The translations under genes and the position numbers were made by a program. This document shows, piece by piece, positions 46,469 to 55,472 of a DNA stretch of 64,000 nt. Source of the stretch: Photobacterium kishitanii (GTDB taxonomy: Bacteria > Pseudomonadota > Gammaproteobacteria > Enterobacterales > Vibrionaceae); contig NZ_PYON01000006.1 in NCBI RefSeq assembly GCF_003026355.1, positions 62,001-126,000 of the forward strand, given 5' to 3'. Within the stretch, counting starts at the first letter, position 1. Each line of letters begins with the position of its first letter. The notes under the pieces are model-generated. The model did not search any database and was not told where the DNA came from. It was given only the letters and a program-made list of their open reading frames with translations.

Positions 46469-47362
46469 ATGCAAACATTCGCCGAGATTGCCCAGTTAAG
46501 AGAACAGATTACGACGTGGCGCCGCGCAGGCCGTCGTATTGCCTTTGTTCCAACCATGGGTAACTTACATGAAGGTCATCTTACGTTAATGCGTAAAGCA
46601 CGTAAGCATGCTGATGTTGTTGTCGCGAGTATTTTTGTTAATCCGATGCAGTTTGAAAAAACTGATGATTTAACCAATTATCCCCGTACACTTGAACAAG
46701 ATATAGCTAAATTACAACAACAGAATATGGTGGATGTGGTCTTTACCCCAACTCCAGAAGTTATGTATCCAGCTGGTGTTAATAACCAAACCTTCATCGA
46801 TGTTCCTGGATTATCAACCATTTTAGAAGGCGAATTACGTCCAGGTCATTTCCGTGGCGTAGCAACTATCGTTAATAAACTGTTTAATATCGTTCAGCCA
46901 GATGTGGCATGTTTTGGCGAAAAAGATTATCAACAATTGGCACTTATTCGCCAGATGGTAATTGATTTAAGTATGGATATTAAAATTGTTGGCGTACCGA
47001 CAGTACGTGAAATGGATGGCTTAGCCATGAGTTCGCGTAACAGCAACCTAACGGTAGATGAACGTCAACGTGCACCTGTTTTAGCACGTACAATGCGTTG
47101 GATCAGCAGTCAAATGCGTGGTGGTCGTACTGACTATGACGAATTAATTGTTGATGCTAACGATCAATTACGTGCAGCAGGCTTACAACCCGATAAAAGT
47201 TTTATTCGTGATGCAGTAACCTTATTACCGATCACTGACGCAACCCAACAAGCGGTTATTTTAATGTCTGCACAATTGGGTAAAGCGCGCTTAATTGACA
47301 ATCAAGTAGTCGATTTTGCTGCAGTTACGCCACCAGAAGAAGACGTAGCAGAAGCAAATTAA
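46469..47362 (+). CDS. panC: Pantothenate synthetase
   Basis: Joins pantoate and beta-alanine with ATP to make pantothenate. It has 297 residues. The motifs are [18 protein letters not shown] (HIGH-like), [16 protein letters not shown] and MSSRNSNL (KMSKS-like). AAGGAAT precedes the ATG, 10 bp after panB. panD is not nearby; it may lie elsewhere. The operon ends here with a terminator. Confidence 0.98.
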   Translation: MQTFAEIAQLREQITTWRRAGRRIAFVPTMGNLHEGHLTLMRKARKHADVVVASIFVNPMQFEKTDDLTNYPRTLEQDIAKLQQQNMVDVVFTPTPEVMYPAGVNNQTFIDVPGLSTILEGELRPGHFRGVATIVNKLFNIVQPDVACFGEKDYQQLALIRQMVIDLSMDIKIVGVPTVREMDGLAMSSRNSNLTVDERQRAPVLARTMRWISSQMRGGRTDYDELIVDANDQLRAAGLQPDKSFIRDAVTLLPITDATQQAVILMSAQLGKARLIDNQVVDFAAVTPPEEDVAEAN

Positions 47363-47382
47363 TCAGCTTTGATTGCTAAAAA

Positions 47383-47418
47383 AATACCGCTCGTTAACCA
47401 TTAACGCGCGGTATTTTT
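47383..47418 (+). terminator. Terminator of pcnB-folK-panBC
   Basis: The stem ATACCGC/GCGGTAT carries an inner stem CGTTAA/TTAACG and one mismatch, and is followed by seven T. A-run on the left suggests that it can also act for yadH. Confidence 0.88.
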
Positions 47419-47475
47419 TTAGCCCTATTTTCTTGGGCGGCGAGTTTTAACCACCGTCAAGGTGTAACGAACCAC

Positions 47476-48246
47476 TTATGAACGCAAACCGATACCACGT
47501 GAAATTAGATAGTAAGCCACACCGTACAATGCGATAACAAACAAGCTTAATACCGCAAACGAAGTCCCAATGCCCACATCAGACACCCCTAAGAAGCCAT
47601 AACGGAAAGCGTTAACCATATACACAATCGGGTTGACCTTTGATACGATTTGCCAGCCTTCGGGCAGCAAATTAATTGAATAAAATACCCCGCCGAGGTA
47701 GGTTAGCGGCGTTAATACAAAAGTCGGAATAATACTAATATCATCAAAAGTACGCGCAAAAATGGCATTAATCAGCCCGCCGAGAGAAAACACTATCGAG
47801 GTCATAACGACAGTTGCAATAATTATCCCTAAATGGGCGATATTAAGTGATACAAATAGCAACGATACCACTGATACAATCAAACCTACGCCTAAACCTC
47901 GCAATACACCACCGCCAACATAACCAGCAATAATAATATAATTAGGTACAGGAGCGACTAATAACTCTTCGATATTATGTTGAAATTTGGCACTAAAAAA
48001 TGAAGAAGCAACATTAGAATAAGAGTTAGTGATCACCGACATCATGATTAATCCCGGCACAATATATTCCATGTAACTAAAGCCTTCCATGTCACCAATA
48101 CGCTTACCAATAAGGTTACCAAAAATAATAAAATACAGCGTCATGGTAATGGCTGGCGGCACTAGAGTTTGCACCCAAATTCGAGTAAACCGATGAATTT
48201 CTTTGGTAATTAAACTTTTGAATGCAATCCAATATTGTTTTTTCAT
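47476..48246 (-). CDS. yadH: ABC-2 type transporter permease YadH
   Basis: Inner-membrane permease of 256 residues with six predicted helices, ABC-2 family. It works with YadG; the substrate is not known, though related pairs export lipids, polysaccharides or drugs. The pattern NPIVYMVNAFRYGFLG near the C-terminus is typical. Its start overlaps the yadG stop, so the two are translated together. Confidence 0.94.
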   Translation of the reverse strand: MKKQYWIAFKSLITKEIHRFTRIWVQTLVPPAITMTLYFIIFGNLIGKRIGDMEGFSYMEYIVPGLIMMSVITNSYSNVASSFFSAKFQHNIEELLVAPVPNYIIIAGYVGGGVLRGLGVGLIVSVVSLLFVSLNIAHLGIIIATVVMTSIVFSLGGLINAIFARTFDDISIIPTFVLTPLTYLGGVFYSINLLPEGWQIVSKVNPIVYMVNAFRYGFLGVSDVGIGTSFAVLSLFVIALYGVAYYLISRGIGLRS

Positions 48247-49181
48247 TGCTTATCACCTACTGCAATAGCGGTTTGAGCTTTATTGACTAAGTTCACGAAT
48301 AACTCTTCTAAACGATTGCTCTTATTACGCATAGAGCGCACTACGACACCTTGCGCTGTCAATGCGGTAAAGACACGGTTTAAGTCATCCCCCTTATTGA
48401 GATCAACTTCTAAGGTGGTGCTATCAACTAATCGACATAAACCAACATCAAGAGTTGGCGTTGCTGTTATAGTATCAATATCTAAAATAAAGGTTTCTAA
48501 TTCTAATTGGCTTAATAGCGCTTTCATTGAGGTATGCTCAACTAACTCACCATGATTAATGATACCAATATTGCGACACAACATTTCCGCTTCTTCAAGG
48601 TAATGGGTAGTTAAAATAATCGTTACCCCTTCGCGATTAATACGTTGTAAAAAAGTCCACATTGAACGACGTAATTCAATATCAACCCCAGCGGTTGGCT
48701 CATCTAGAATCAATAATTTAGGTTCATGCATTAACGCGCGAGCGATCATTAATCGGCGTTTCATACCACCAGAAAGATTACGAGCACGATCATGACGTTT
48801 GCCCCATAAATCCAATTGGGTTAAATATTTTTGAGCGCGTTGTTTAGCCAGTGAACGTTCAACCCCATAAAATCCTGCTTGGTTGACAACAATTTGTTCA
48901 ACGGTTTCAAAGGGATTAAAATTAAATTCTTGTGGTACTAAACCTAGTTGGTTTTTAGCATCCACCTTTTGAGTATCTAGGTCATAACCAAAAATACTGA
49001 CCGCACCCGAGGTTTTATTTACTAATGAGCTAATAATACCAATGGTGGTCGACTTACCTGCACCATTAGGCCCTAGCAAAGCAAAAAAATCCCCTTGCTC
49101 GACATTTAGACTCATATTTTTCAGCGCCTTGACGCCGCCTTTGTAAGTTTTGCTTACATTTTTTATTTCTAAAGCATTCAT
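48243..49181 (-). CDS. yadG: ABC transporter ATP-binding protein YadG
   Basis: ATPase subunit of 312 residues. Walker A is GPNGAGKSTT, the Q-loop is LVPQEFNFNPFETV, the ABC signature is LSGGMKRR, Walker B is LLILDEPTAGVDIE, and the switch His is in TTHYLEEAEML. The ATG at 49181 (MNALEIKNV) was chosen to match the E. coli start; the frame is open for 14 more residues upstream. It is divergent from can, the same layout as in E. coli. Confidence 0.95.
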   Translation of the reverse strand: MNALEIKNVSKTYKGGVKALKNMSLNVEQGDFFALLGPNGAGKSTTIGIISSLVNKTSGAVSIFGYDLDTQKVDAKNQLGLVPQEFNFNPFETVEQIVVNQAGFYGVERSLAKQRAQKYLTQLDLWGKRHDRARNLSGGMKRRLMIARALMHEPKLLILDEPTAGVDIELRRSMWTFLQRINREGVTIILTTHYLEEAEMLCRNIGIINHGELVEHTSMKALLSQLELETFILDIDTITATPTLDVGLCRLVDSTTLEVDLNKGDDLNRVFTALTAQGVVVRSMRNKSNRLEELFVNLVNKAQTAIAVGDKQ

Positions 49182-49299
49182 TATATGCAATCTTTCTGTT
49201 AAATATTTATAGGCTAGTGACAAAACGCTAACAACTAATCCGATTTGCTATCAGCGTAGCTTGTGTATAGTAAGGAACATATTAATATAAGGCATTATC

Positions 49300-49983
49300 A
49301 TGGCAGATATAAAGCAGCTCTTCGCAAACAACCTCTCGTGGTCAGAAAACATTAAGGATGAAGATCCAGAATTTTTCTCTCACCTCGCAGAAGCACAACA
49401 TCCACAATACCTTTGGATAGGCTGTTCCGACAGTCGCGTACCAGCAGAACGCCTTACAGGCTTAACCTCTGGTGAATTATTTGTGCACCGTAATGTGGCC
49501 AACCAAGTTATCCATACCGACTTAAACTGCTTATCTGTAGTTCAATATGCGGTTGATGTCCTTAAGGTTAAGCATGTCATCATTTGTGGACACTATGGCT
49601 GTGGTGGTGTAACTGCGGCAATAGAAAACCCACCATTAGGGCTTATCAATAACTGGTTATTACACATTCGCGATCTTTATCTTAAACATCGCTCAGATCT
49701 TGGTAGCTTGCCACGTGAAAAATGGGATGACAAACTATGTGAGATTAATGTCGCCTCTCAAGTTTATCATCTTGGCAATTCCACTATCATGCAACAAGCA
49801 TGGGAACGCGGCCAAGATGTCAAAATTCACGGTTGGATTTATGGTACCAGCAATGGCATTCTAAAAGACCTTGGCGTAACAGCTACCAGTCGTGAAAGCC
49901 TTGAAGTCGCTTATCAAGCTGCGATGTCATCATTATTACCGCCGCTTGAAGAGCAATTAAAGCAGCTAGAAAATAATAAATAG
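49300..49983 (+). CDS. can: Beta-class carbonic anhydrase
   Basis: Interconverts CO2 and bicarbonate in the cytosol to supply carboxylases. It has 227 residues. The zinc ligands C42, D44 and R46 are in [11 protein letters not shown], with H98 and C101 in CGHYGCGG. The start has AAGGC upstream. It is convergent with hpt, sharing a terminator, the same layout as in E. coli. Confidence 0.97.
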   Translation: MADIKQLFANNLSWSENIKDEDPEFFSHLAEAQHPQYLWIGCSDSRVPAERLTGLTSGELFVHRNVANQVIHTDLNCLSVVQYAVDVLKVKHVIICGHYGCGGVTAAIENPPLGLINNWLLHIRDLYLKHRSDLGSLPREKWDDKLCEINVASQVYHLGNSTIMQQAWERGQDVKIHGWIYGTSNGILKDLGVTATSRESLEVAYQAAMSSLLPPLEEQLKQLENNK

Positions 49984-49990
49984 CAGCCAT

Positions 49991-50021
49991 AAAAAAAGCG
50001 ACCGTGAAGGTCGCTTTTTGT
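49991..50021. terminator. Shared terminator of can and hpt
   Basis: An 11-bp stem AAAAAGCGACC/GGTCGCTTTTT with a 5-base loop, flanked by A and T runs on both sides; works in both directions. Confidence 0.92.
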
Positions 50022-50022
50022 T

Positions 50023-50556
50023 TTATTCTGCGTCTGGAATAACTTTACCAATAAACGGTAAGTGACGATATTTTTGCGCGTAGTCGATACCAACACCAAC
50101 CACAAACTCATCAGGAATAATAAAGCCGTACCAATCAACCTTCACATCTACTTCACGACGCTCTGGCTTATCTAATAACGTACAAATGCTGATAGATTTA
50201 GGACCACGTAGTGATAAAATCTCGCACACTTTACTTAACGTATTACCAGTATCGATAATATCCTCGACCAATAACACATCTTTACCTTTGATGTCGTCAT
50301 CTAAGTCTTTCAAAATACGAACATCACGGCTGCTATGCATAGTATTGCCGTAGCTTGATGCAGTCATGAAATCAACTTCATGAGGGATATCAATCGCACG
50401 TGCTAAATCTGCCATAAAGACAAATGAGCCACGTAGTAAGCCAACCATTACTAGGTCAGTCGAATCTTTATAATGCTCCGTGATCTGCTTTCCTAGCTCT
50501 TTGATGCGTTCCTGAACATCCTGCTCAGAAATCATTACTTCGATAGTGTGCTTCAT
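50023..50556 (-). CDS. hpt: Hypoxanthine phosphoribosyltransferase
   Basis: Purine salvage enzyme that makes IMP (and GMP) from hypoxanthine (guanine) and PRPP. It has 177 residues. The PRPP motif is [39 protein letters not shown] and DKPERRE are also typical. The ATG at 50556 (MKHTIEVMI) has GGAGA 7 bases upstream; a frame from 50571 adds five residues. It lies divergently from the LuxR-type regulator, a pairing conserved in Vibrionaceae. Confidence 0.97.
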   Translation of the reverse strand: MKHTIEVMISEQDVQERIKELGKQITEHYKDSTDLVMVGLLRGSFVFMADLARAIDIPHEVDFMTASSYGNTMHSSRDVRILKDLDDDIKGKDVLLVEDIIDTGNTLSKVCEILSLRGPKSISICTLLDKPERREVDVKVDWYGFIIPDEFVVGVGIDYAQKYRHLPFIGKVIPDAE

Positions 50557-50642
50557 TTTATTCTCCATCAACGCGACTGCATTAGCCGACTGAGGCTATA
50601 TATTCCAAAGGTCGTTATTGTAGCATTCATTCAAGTTAAGCG

Positions 50643-50690
50643 TTATTTAATCAATAGTGTCCAGAATCCGAAACACTTATTGATAGTTTA
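50643..50690. promoter_or_regulatory. LuxR-type half sites upstream of litR
   Basis: TTAATCAATA (50647-50656) and TTATTGATAGTTTAG (50678-50692 approx.) resemble the two halves of the LuxR/HapR consensus, TTATTGATA and its complement. They lie 95-140 bp before litR and could mediate autorepression, which is known for this family. The spacing is wider than in a single consensus site. Confidence 0.3.
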
Positions 50691-50783
50691 GTTTGAACCA
50701 ACCTTGTTGCTGTTGTAGTGTTTATATGAAAACTGTTAAATATAAACAGAACAAATATAAATAGGGTTAGGGAATTAATAATT

Positions 50784-51392
50784 ATGGATACGATTACTAA
50801 AAAACCACGTACACGCTTATCTCCAGAAAAAAGAAAGCAGCAACTACTTGATTACTCGATTGAAGTTTTTTCTCGTCGTGGTATTGGTCGCGCAGGTCAT
50901 GCTGATATTGCAGATATGGCCAATGTTTCAGTCGCGACTGTTTTTAACTATTTTCCCACTCGGGAAGCATTAGTTGAACAAGTATTAATGGAAGTCGCTA
51001 CCCAATTTAATGAGCTACTCACAGAGTGCATTGGAGCGCCAAATAAAGCCTTACATGCGCGCTTGACCTGCATCAGCAATAACTTAATTGATACCGTGTT
51101 AGAACAACAAGATTGGATAAAAGTGTGGTTTGAGTGGAGTACATCAGTCCGTGATGAAGTATGGCCACAATTTATTGAAAGCAACCAAAAAAACCTCAAG
51201 CAAGTACAACAAGCATTTACTCAGGCTATTGATAATAAAGAAATAACTACAGATCAAACCCCAGAGAATTTAGCGAAAATGTTGCATGGCATGTGTTATG
51301 TGATTTACATGCAAGCTAACCAACATCCAGATCAAGATATGCTCCGTGAACAAGCTCAAATTTATCTACAGGTATTAACCCAAAAGAACTAA
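50784..51392 (+). CDS. litR: Quorum-sensing master regulator, LuxR/HapR/OpaR/LitR family
   Basis: TetR-type DNA-binding regulator of 202 residues, the high-cell-density master regulator of Vibrionaceae. The N-terminal part KPRTRLSPEKRKQQLLDYSI, RRGIGRAGHADIADMA and VSVATVFNYFPTREAL is almost the same as in V. harveyi LuxR; KVWFEWSTSVRDEVWP in the ligand domain is also family-specific. Names differ by species (luxR, hapR, opaR, litR); litR is used here as the name in Photobacterium and Aliivibrio. Its mRNA is normally controlled by Qrr small RNAs in the 5' leader; I could not confirm a Qrr site. It is not related to the autoinducer-binding LuxR of V. fischeri. Confidence 0.95.
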   Translation: MDTITKKPRTRLSPEKRKQQLLDYSIEVFSRRGIGRAGHADIADMANVSVATVFNYFPTREALVEQVLMEVATQFNELLTECIGAPNKALHARLTCISNNLIDTVLEQQDWIKVWFEWSTSVRDEVWPQFIESNQKNLKQVQQAFTQAIDNKEITTDQTPENLAKMLHGMCYVIYMQANQHPDQDMLREQAQIYLQVLTQKN

Positions 51393-51410
51393 ATACACAA
51401 CGAGTTCAAA

Positions 51411-51447
51411 CAATCAGGCTTATATTTATATACAAGCCTGATTGTAT
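51411..51447. terminator. Bidirectional terminator between litR and fbpC
   Basis: A perfect 11-bp stem CAATCAGGCTT/AAGCCTGATTG with a 12-base AT loop between two convergent genes. T-runs are weak on both sides. Confidence 0.7.
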
Positions 51448-52485
51448 TTATACACTCGCGAAAATAACGGGCTGATGAGGAGTAACACTGACCGTCACTC
51501 GCTCGCCGACATCCAAAAGTAAATTAGAATTAATCACTAATTTATGTCCTTCAAATTCTACGATATAACGACAATTATCCCCCATAAACTGCTGTTCAAT
51601 AATAACCGCTAAGCCTTCGTCTTGTGGCGTTACCGTTAAGTGTTGTGGCCTTAATAGCCAATCAACATTCGTCGTCGCAGCAAGCTTTTGTTGGGCAGCT
51701 AACGCTAACTCGCCAAATGGAGTGTCTAACTGCTGGCTAGCAGTAACAGTTGCGGGTAAATAAGATCCTACCCCTAAAAATTCAGCCACAAAGCGACTAC
51801 TCGGCTGATAGTAAAGCTCAGTCGCGGTACCAAATTGTTCAATCACACCATTATTCATTACGGCCATTTTATCTGCAAAGGCAAAGGCTTCTTCACGACT
51901 GTGAGTCACGAAAATTGCGGTCACACCTTGGTCTTTAAATATTTGTCGAATATCACGAATCAAACTATGACGAACTTGGGTATCAATATTAGAAAATGGT
52001 TCATCTAATAGAATTAAATCAGGCTCATTAGCCAAGGCGCGTGCAATTGCAACCCGCTGCTGCTGACCGCCAGATAATTGATGCGGATAACGATCATCAA
52101 GTTCAGTTAAATGTACCAATGCCAACATTTGCTTAATTTTTGCAACCACTCGTGATTTATCCCAATGACGCAAGCCAAAGGCAATATTTTCAGCCACGGT
52201 TAAATGTGGAAATAACGCATAATCTTGAAATATCATCCCGATATTTCGCTGCTCAGGAGGCAAACATAATTGGTGATCAACAATCGTGCGCTCATTAATT
52301 GCCATTGTACCTTGGGTCAATGGTAACAATCCCGCAATCGCTTTTAGTAACGTGGTTTTTCCGCAACCGCTGGCACCAAGCAAACACACTATTTCACCAC
52401 GTTCAACCGCCAACGATAAATCTTGTAATATCGGCTGACCATAGTAGCTACAAGTAAGATCAGTTACAGATAATGCATATTTCAT
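51448..52485 (-). CDS. fbpC: Iron(III) ABC transporter ATP-binding protein
   Basis: ATPase of the ferric ion importer, 345 residues. Walker A is GASGCGKTT, the signature is LSGGQQQRVAIARAL, Walker B is LILLDEPFSNID, and the switch is VTHSREEA. The C-terminal regulatory domain (after about 240) is of the TOBE type. The ATG at 52485 overlaps the fbpB stop by one base (TGATG), so it is coupled to the permease gene. A TTG one codon earlier is open but unlikely. Confidence 0.93.
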   Translation of the reverse strand: MKYALSVTDLTCSYYGQPILQDLSLAVERGEIVCLLGASGCGKTTLLKAIAGLLPLTQGTMAINERTIVDHQLCLPPEQRNIGMIFQDYALFPHLTVAENIAFGLRHWDKSRVVAKIKQMLALVHLTELDDRYPHQLSGGQQQRVAIARALANEPDLILLDEPFSNIDTQVRHSLIRDIRQIFKDQGVTAIFVTHSREEAFAFADKMAVMNNGVIEQFGTATELYYQPSSRFVAEFLGVGSYLPATVTASQQLDTPFGELALAAQQKLAATTNVDWLLRPQHLTVTPQDEGLAVIIEQQFMGDNCRYIVEFEGHKLVINSNLLLDVGERVTVSVTPHQPVIFASV

Positions 52486-54113
52486 CAATGTTTTTGCTCC
52501 AAAGAACGGTTCACCATTACCAACGGAATCAATCCGACTATCACCAATAAAATGGCAGGTAGAGCAGCCACTTCTAACTGCTCATCAGAGGCAAAATTAA
52601 ACACATAAGTCGCTAACGTTTCAAAATTAAACGGCCGTAATAATATTGCGGCATTAAGCTCTTTCATTGATTCAATAAACACCAGCAAACCAGCAATTAA
52701 GCAACCACGACGAATTAATGGCAAATGCACTTTGCGTAGCATTGCTGTCGACGCATAGCCCATGGTTTTAGCAGCCATATCTAATGACGGCGGTATTTTC
52801 ACTAAGCTACTTTCAATACTACCGATAGCGACAGCAGCAAATCGCACCACAAAAGCAAAAATAATCGCAAACATAGTGCCAGAGAAAATAAGTCCTGGGC
52901 GGCCTAAATCGAAGCTTCGAGCTATGTCATTCACTAAATGGTCAGCACTGGTCAAAGGGATCATGACTCCAATCGCCAATACAGTTCCAGGCACCGCATA
53001 ACCTAATGAGGCTAATCGCATCGGCACAGTACTGATACCTCGGCCATCTAAACGCTGATAAAAATTAACTATCAATGCTAATAATACTGCAAATATGGCG
53101 GCAGCAAATGACACCATCAAACTATTAAAGCTGTAGTTCTTAAATTGCTCAGTCCAGCTTTGCTCAAAATAATCAATTGCGTAAGAACCCAATTGCAGCA
53201 TTGGTAAAATAAAAGCACACCCGACTAACCCCCAACACCAGCTAACTGCAAGCCATTTTTTCCAGCCTGTCAGTTGGTATTTAGTATGGCCATCGTTACC
53301 ACATTGCTGCTGAAACATTTTTTGTTTGCGACGACTAAAACGTTCACTGCTAATCAGTAAGAAAATCACCATTAGCATAATCGCAGAAATTTTGGCGGCT
53401 GCATTAAGATTAGAATAGCCAAGCCAAGTATCGTATACCGCCGTTGTGAGGGTATTTAAAGCAAAATAGCTCACCGTACCAAAATCACCTAACGCTTCCA
53501 TCGCCACTAATGACACTCCAACCGCAATCGCTGGACGTGCTAATGGTAATGAAATACGCCGAAAACTTTGCCACGGTGAACAACCAAGCAAACGCGCCGA
53601 TTGCAATAGGTTATTACTTTGCTCCATAAAAGCAGCACGCACTAATAAGTACACATACGGATACAGCACTAATGCTAATACAAAACATGCTCCCCATAAT
53701 GAGCGTAAATCAGGAAACCAGTAGTCGCTAACATGTTGCCAACCAAATAATTCGCGCAGCCAAATTTGAATTGGACCCGCGTAGTCAAACCAATGAGTAT
53801 AAAGGTAGCCAACGATATAGCCGGGCATTGCAAGAGGTAAGATAAGTGCCCATTGAAGTATTTTTTCACCCGGTAAACGGCACATCGCCATTAACCATGC
53901 GCAAGGAAGCCCAAACACTAAAGTCAGTAACACGGTACCAACCACCAGCCCCAGGGTATTTAAAGCGTAGGTAGACATCACTGTATCCATCAAGTGCGAG
54001 AACACTTGATCAGAGTTACCCATAGCGGTAATGAATATAGCGATAATAGGCAATACTAACAATGATCCTAAGAACCAACTGCTAATCCGCCAAAATAAAA
54101 ATTTTTCTTTCAT
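52485..54113 (-). CDS. fbpB: Iron(III) ABC transporter permease
   Basis: Inner-membrane permease of 542 residues made of two fused binding-protein-dependent transport domains, each with an EAA loop (YLLVRAAF... ALGDFGTVSYF region and, near the C-terminus, ESMKELNAAILLRPF). About 12 membrane helices are visible. It works with FbpA and FbpC to bring Fe3+ from the periplasm to the cytosol. The name SfuB/FutB is used for relatives. It is separated from fbpA by 170 bp holding a hairpin. Confidence 0.93.
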   Translation of the reverse strand: MKEKFLFWRISSWFLGSLLVLPIIAIFITAMGNSDQVFSHLMDTVMSTYALNTLGLVVGTVLLTLVFGLPCAWLMAMCRLPGEKILQWALILPLAMPGYIVGYLYTHWFDYAGPIQIWLRELFGWQHVSDYWFPDLRSLWGACFVLALVLYPYVYLLVRAAFMEQSNNLLQSARLLGCSPWQSFRRISLPLARPAIAVGVSLVAMEALGDFGTVSYFALNTLTTAVYDTWLGYSNLNAAAKISAIMLMVIFLLISSERFSRRKQKMFQQQCGNDGHTKYQLTGWKKWLAVSWCWGLVGCAFILPMLQLGSYAIDYFEQSWTEQFKNYSFNSLMVSFAAAIFAVLLALIVNFYQRLDGRGISTVPMRLASLGYAVPGTVLAIGVMIPLTSADHLVNDIARSFDLGRPGLIFSGTMFAIIFAFVVRFAAVAIGSIESSLVKIPPSLDMAAKTMGYASTAMLRKVHLPLIRRGCLIAGLLVFIESMKELNAAILLRPFNFETLATYVFNFASDEQLEVAALPAILLVIVGLIPLVMVNRSLEQKH

Positions 54114-54245
54114 TTACTACTACTTAGTACGTTTTTCAATATATTTAAGCCTGCAACATCAGACCACTTTGTCAGTAAATACATTCACTGTAAGCAAGCA
54201 TCAGAAGCTACCACAACTTATTGTAAAAGAGACTAAGTTAAACTG

Positions 54246-54270
54246 AAAAATGGGGCTTAACACCCCATTT
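54246..54270 (-). terminator. Partial terminator or attenuator between fbpA and fbpB
   Basis: An 8-bp stem AAATGGGG/CCCCATTT with a 7-base loop; read on the minus strand it is followed by a short T-run. It lies 14 bp after the fbpA stop and should lower transcription into fbpBC, leaving more binding protein than membrane parts. Confidence 0.6.
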
Positions 54271-54283
54271 ATTTTGTAACTAA

Positions 54284-55297
54284 TTACAGATCAAACTTCA
54301 CTTCATCTAGCAATTTTATTGCTGTTTGATGGTATTGTGCCACTTGATCGAGTGATACATCATCAGCTTTAAATTCACCCCAAGATGCCACTAACTCTGA
54401 ACGTTTAACACCTTCTTTAACTGGGTATTCATAATTCACTTCAGCATACATTTGCTGAGCCGTGGTTGCCGTTAAGAATTCCATTAACTTAAGCGCATTA
54501 TCTTTGTTTGGTGCGTACTTCGCCATTGCCATACCACTGACGTTAACGTGAGTGCCGTTACCTTGCTGTCCTGGAAAATTAATCTCAACCGCTTCAGCCC
54601 ATGCTTGTTGGTTTGGATCATTAACCATTTTGCCTAAGTAGTAGCTGTTACCAATTGCAATATCACATAAGCCTTCTTTAACCGCTTGTACTTGGCCACG
54701 ATCATTACCTTGAGGCTTACGAGCTAAGTTAGCTTTAACACCTTCTAGCCATGTTTTCGTTTCTGCTTCGCCATTATGAGCAATCATGGCTGAAACCAGT
54801 GAGACATTATATGGGTGCTTACCTGAACGCGTACAAAGTTTACCTTTCCACTCTGGCTTAGCTAAATCACTGTAATCAAAAGATGCTGGTAATTTACCTA
54901 CACGATCTTTTGATGAAAATACATTACGAGAACGCAGCGTTAGTGCAAACCACTCGTCTTCATTATCACGAAATTGTGCAGGAATGTTCGCATCAATAAC
55001 TTTGCTATCAACAGGCTGGACTAGCTTCTTATCAGATAATTCAACCAAGCGACTAATATCGGTAGTTAACACTACGTCAGCTGGGCTGTATTCGCCTTCT
55101 TGCTGTAATTTTTCTGCAATGCCCGCTTTCGCGAATTTAACATTAACCTTAATACCTGTTTCTTTAGTGAACTCATTAAACATCGGTTCAACAAGGAAAG
55201 GTTGACGGTATGAGTAGACATTGACTTCTTCAGCAGCAGTAGCGACTTGAGGCGCAGATAAACCCAATAATACCGCGGTAGCTAAAAGTTTCTTCAT
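54284..55297 (-). CDS. fbpA: Periplasmic Fe(III)-binding protein
   Basis: Solute-binding protein of the FbpA/FutA/IdiA family, 337 residues. The signal peptide (1-21, ending ATA-A) is followed by EEVNVYSYRQPFL. The iron-ligand tyrosine pair is seen in IGNSYYLGKM and another ligand Tyr is in VYSYR. GNDRGQVQAVKEGLCDIAIG is conserved in the family. AAGGGA precedes the ATG. A Fur box lies about 25 bp upstream, so it is made under iron limitation. Confidence 0.94.
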   Translation of the reverse strand: MKKLLATAVLLGLSAPQVATAAEEVNVYSYRQPFLVEPMFNEFTKETGIKVNVKFAKAGIAEKLQQEGEYSPADVVLTTDISRLVELSDKKLVQPVDSKVIDANIPAQFRDNEDEWFALTLRSRNVFSSKDRVGKLPASFDYSDLAKPEWKGKLCTRSGKHPYNVSLVSAMIAHNGEAETKTWLEGVKANLARKPQGNDRGQVQAVKEGLCDIAIGNSYYLGKMVNDPNQQAWAEAVEINFPGQQGNGTHVNVSGMAMAKYAPNKDNALKLMEFLTATTAQQMYAEVNYEYPVKEGVKRSELVASWGEFKADDVSLDQVAQYHQTAIKLLDEVKFDL

Positions 55298-55319
55298 TGC
55301 TAAATCCCTTAATGCAAAA

Positions 55320-55338
55320 TGTAATGATAATGTTTCTC
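55320..55338 (-). promoter_or_regulatory. Fur box upstream of fbpA
   Basis: The 19-mer TGTAATGATAATGTTTCTC matches 14 of 19 positions of the Fur consensus GATAATGATAATCATTATC, including nine in a row (AATGATAAT). It is 22 bp before the fbpA start, at the place for promoter repression by Fe-Fur. Confidence 0.7.
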
Positions 55339-55403
55339 AATTAGATTAATGCAGATTATACGTTTTTCATCTTCGAACACAATCAGCCTGTAACACTTCA
55401 TTA

Positions 55404-55439
55404 CAAAAAAACGTCACCGTTGCCGGTGACGTTTTTTTT
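55404..55439 (-). terminator. Terminator of glnK-amtB
   Basis: The stem AAAACGTCACCG/CGGTGACGTTTT with loop TTGC is flanked by A and T runs; on the minus strand it follows amtB after 34 bp and stops read-through into fbpA. Confidence 0.93.
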
Positions 55440-55472
55440 ACCTTTTATAGCAGCCAAATAACGCTATTATTA

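Noticed and set aside
50700..50783. Qrr small-RNA pairing site in the litR leader
   Set aside because: No stretch matching the conserved Vibrio Qrr core was found; without the local qrr genes the claim cannot be supported.
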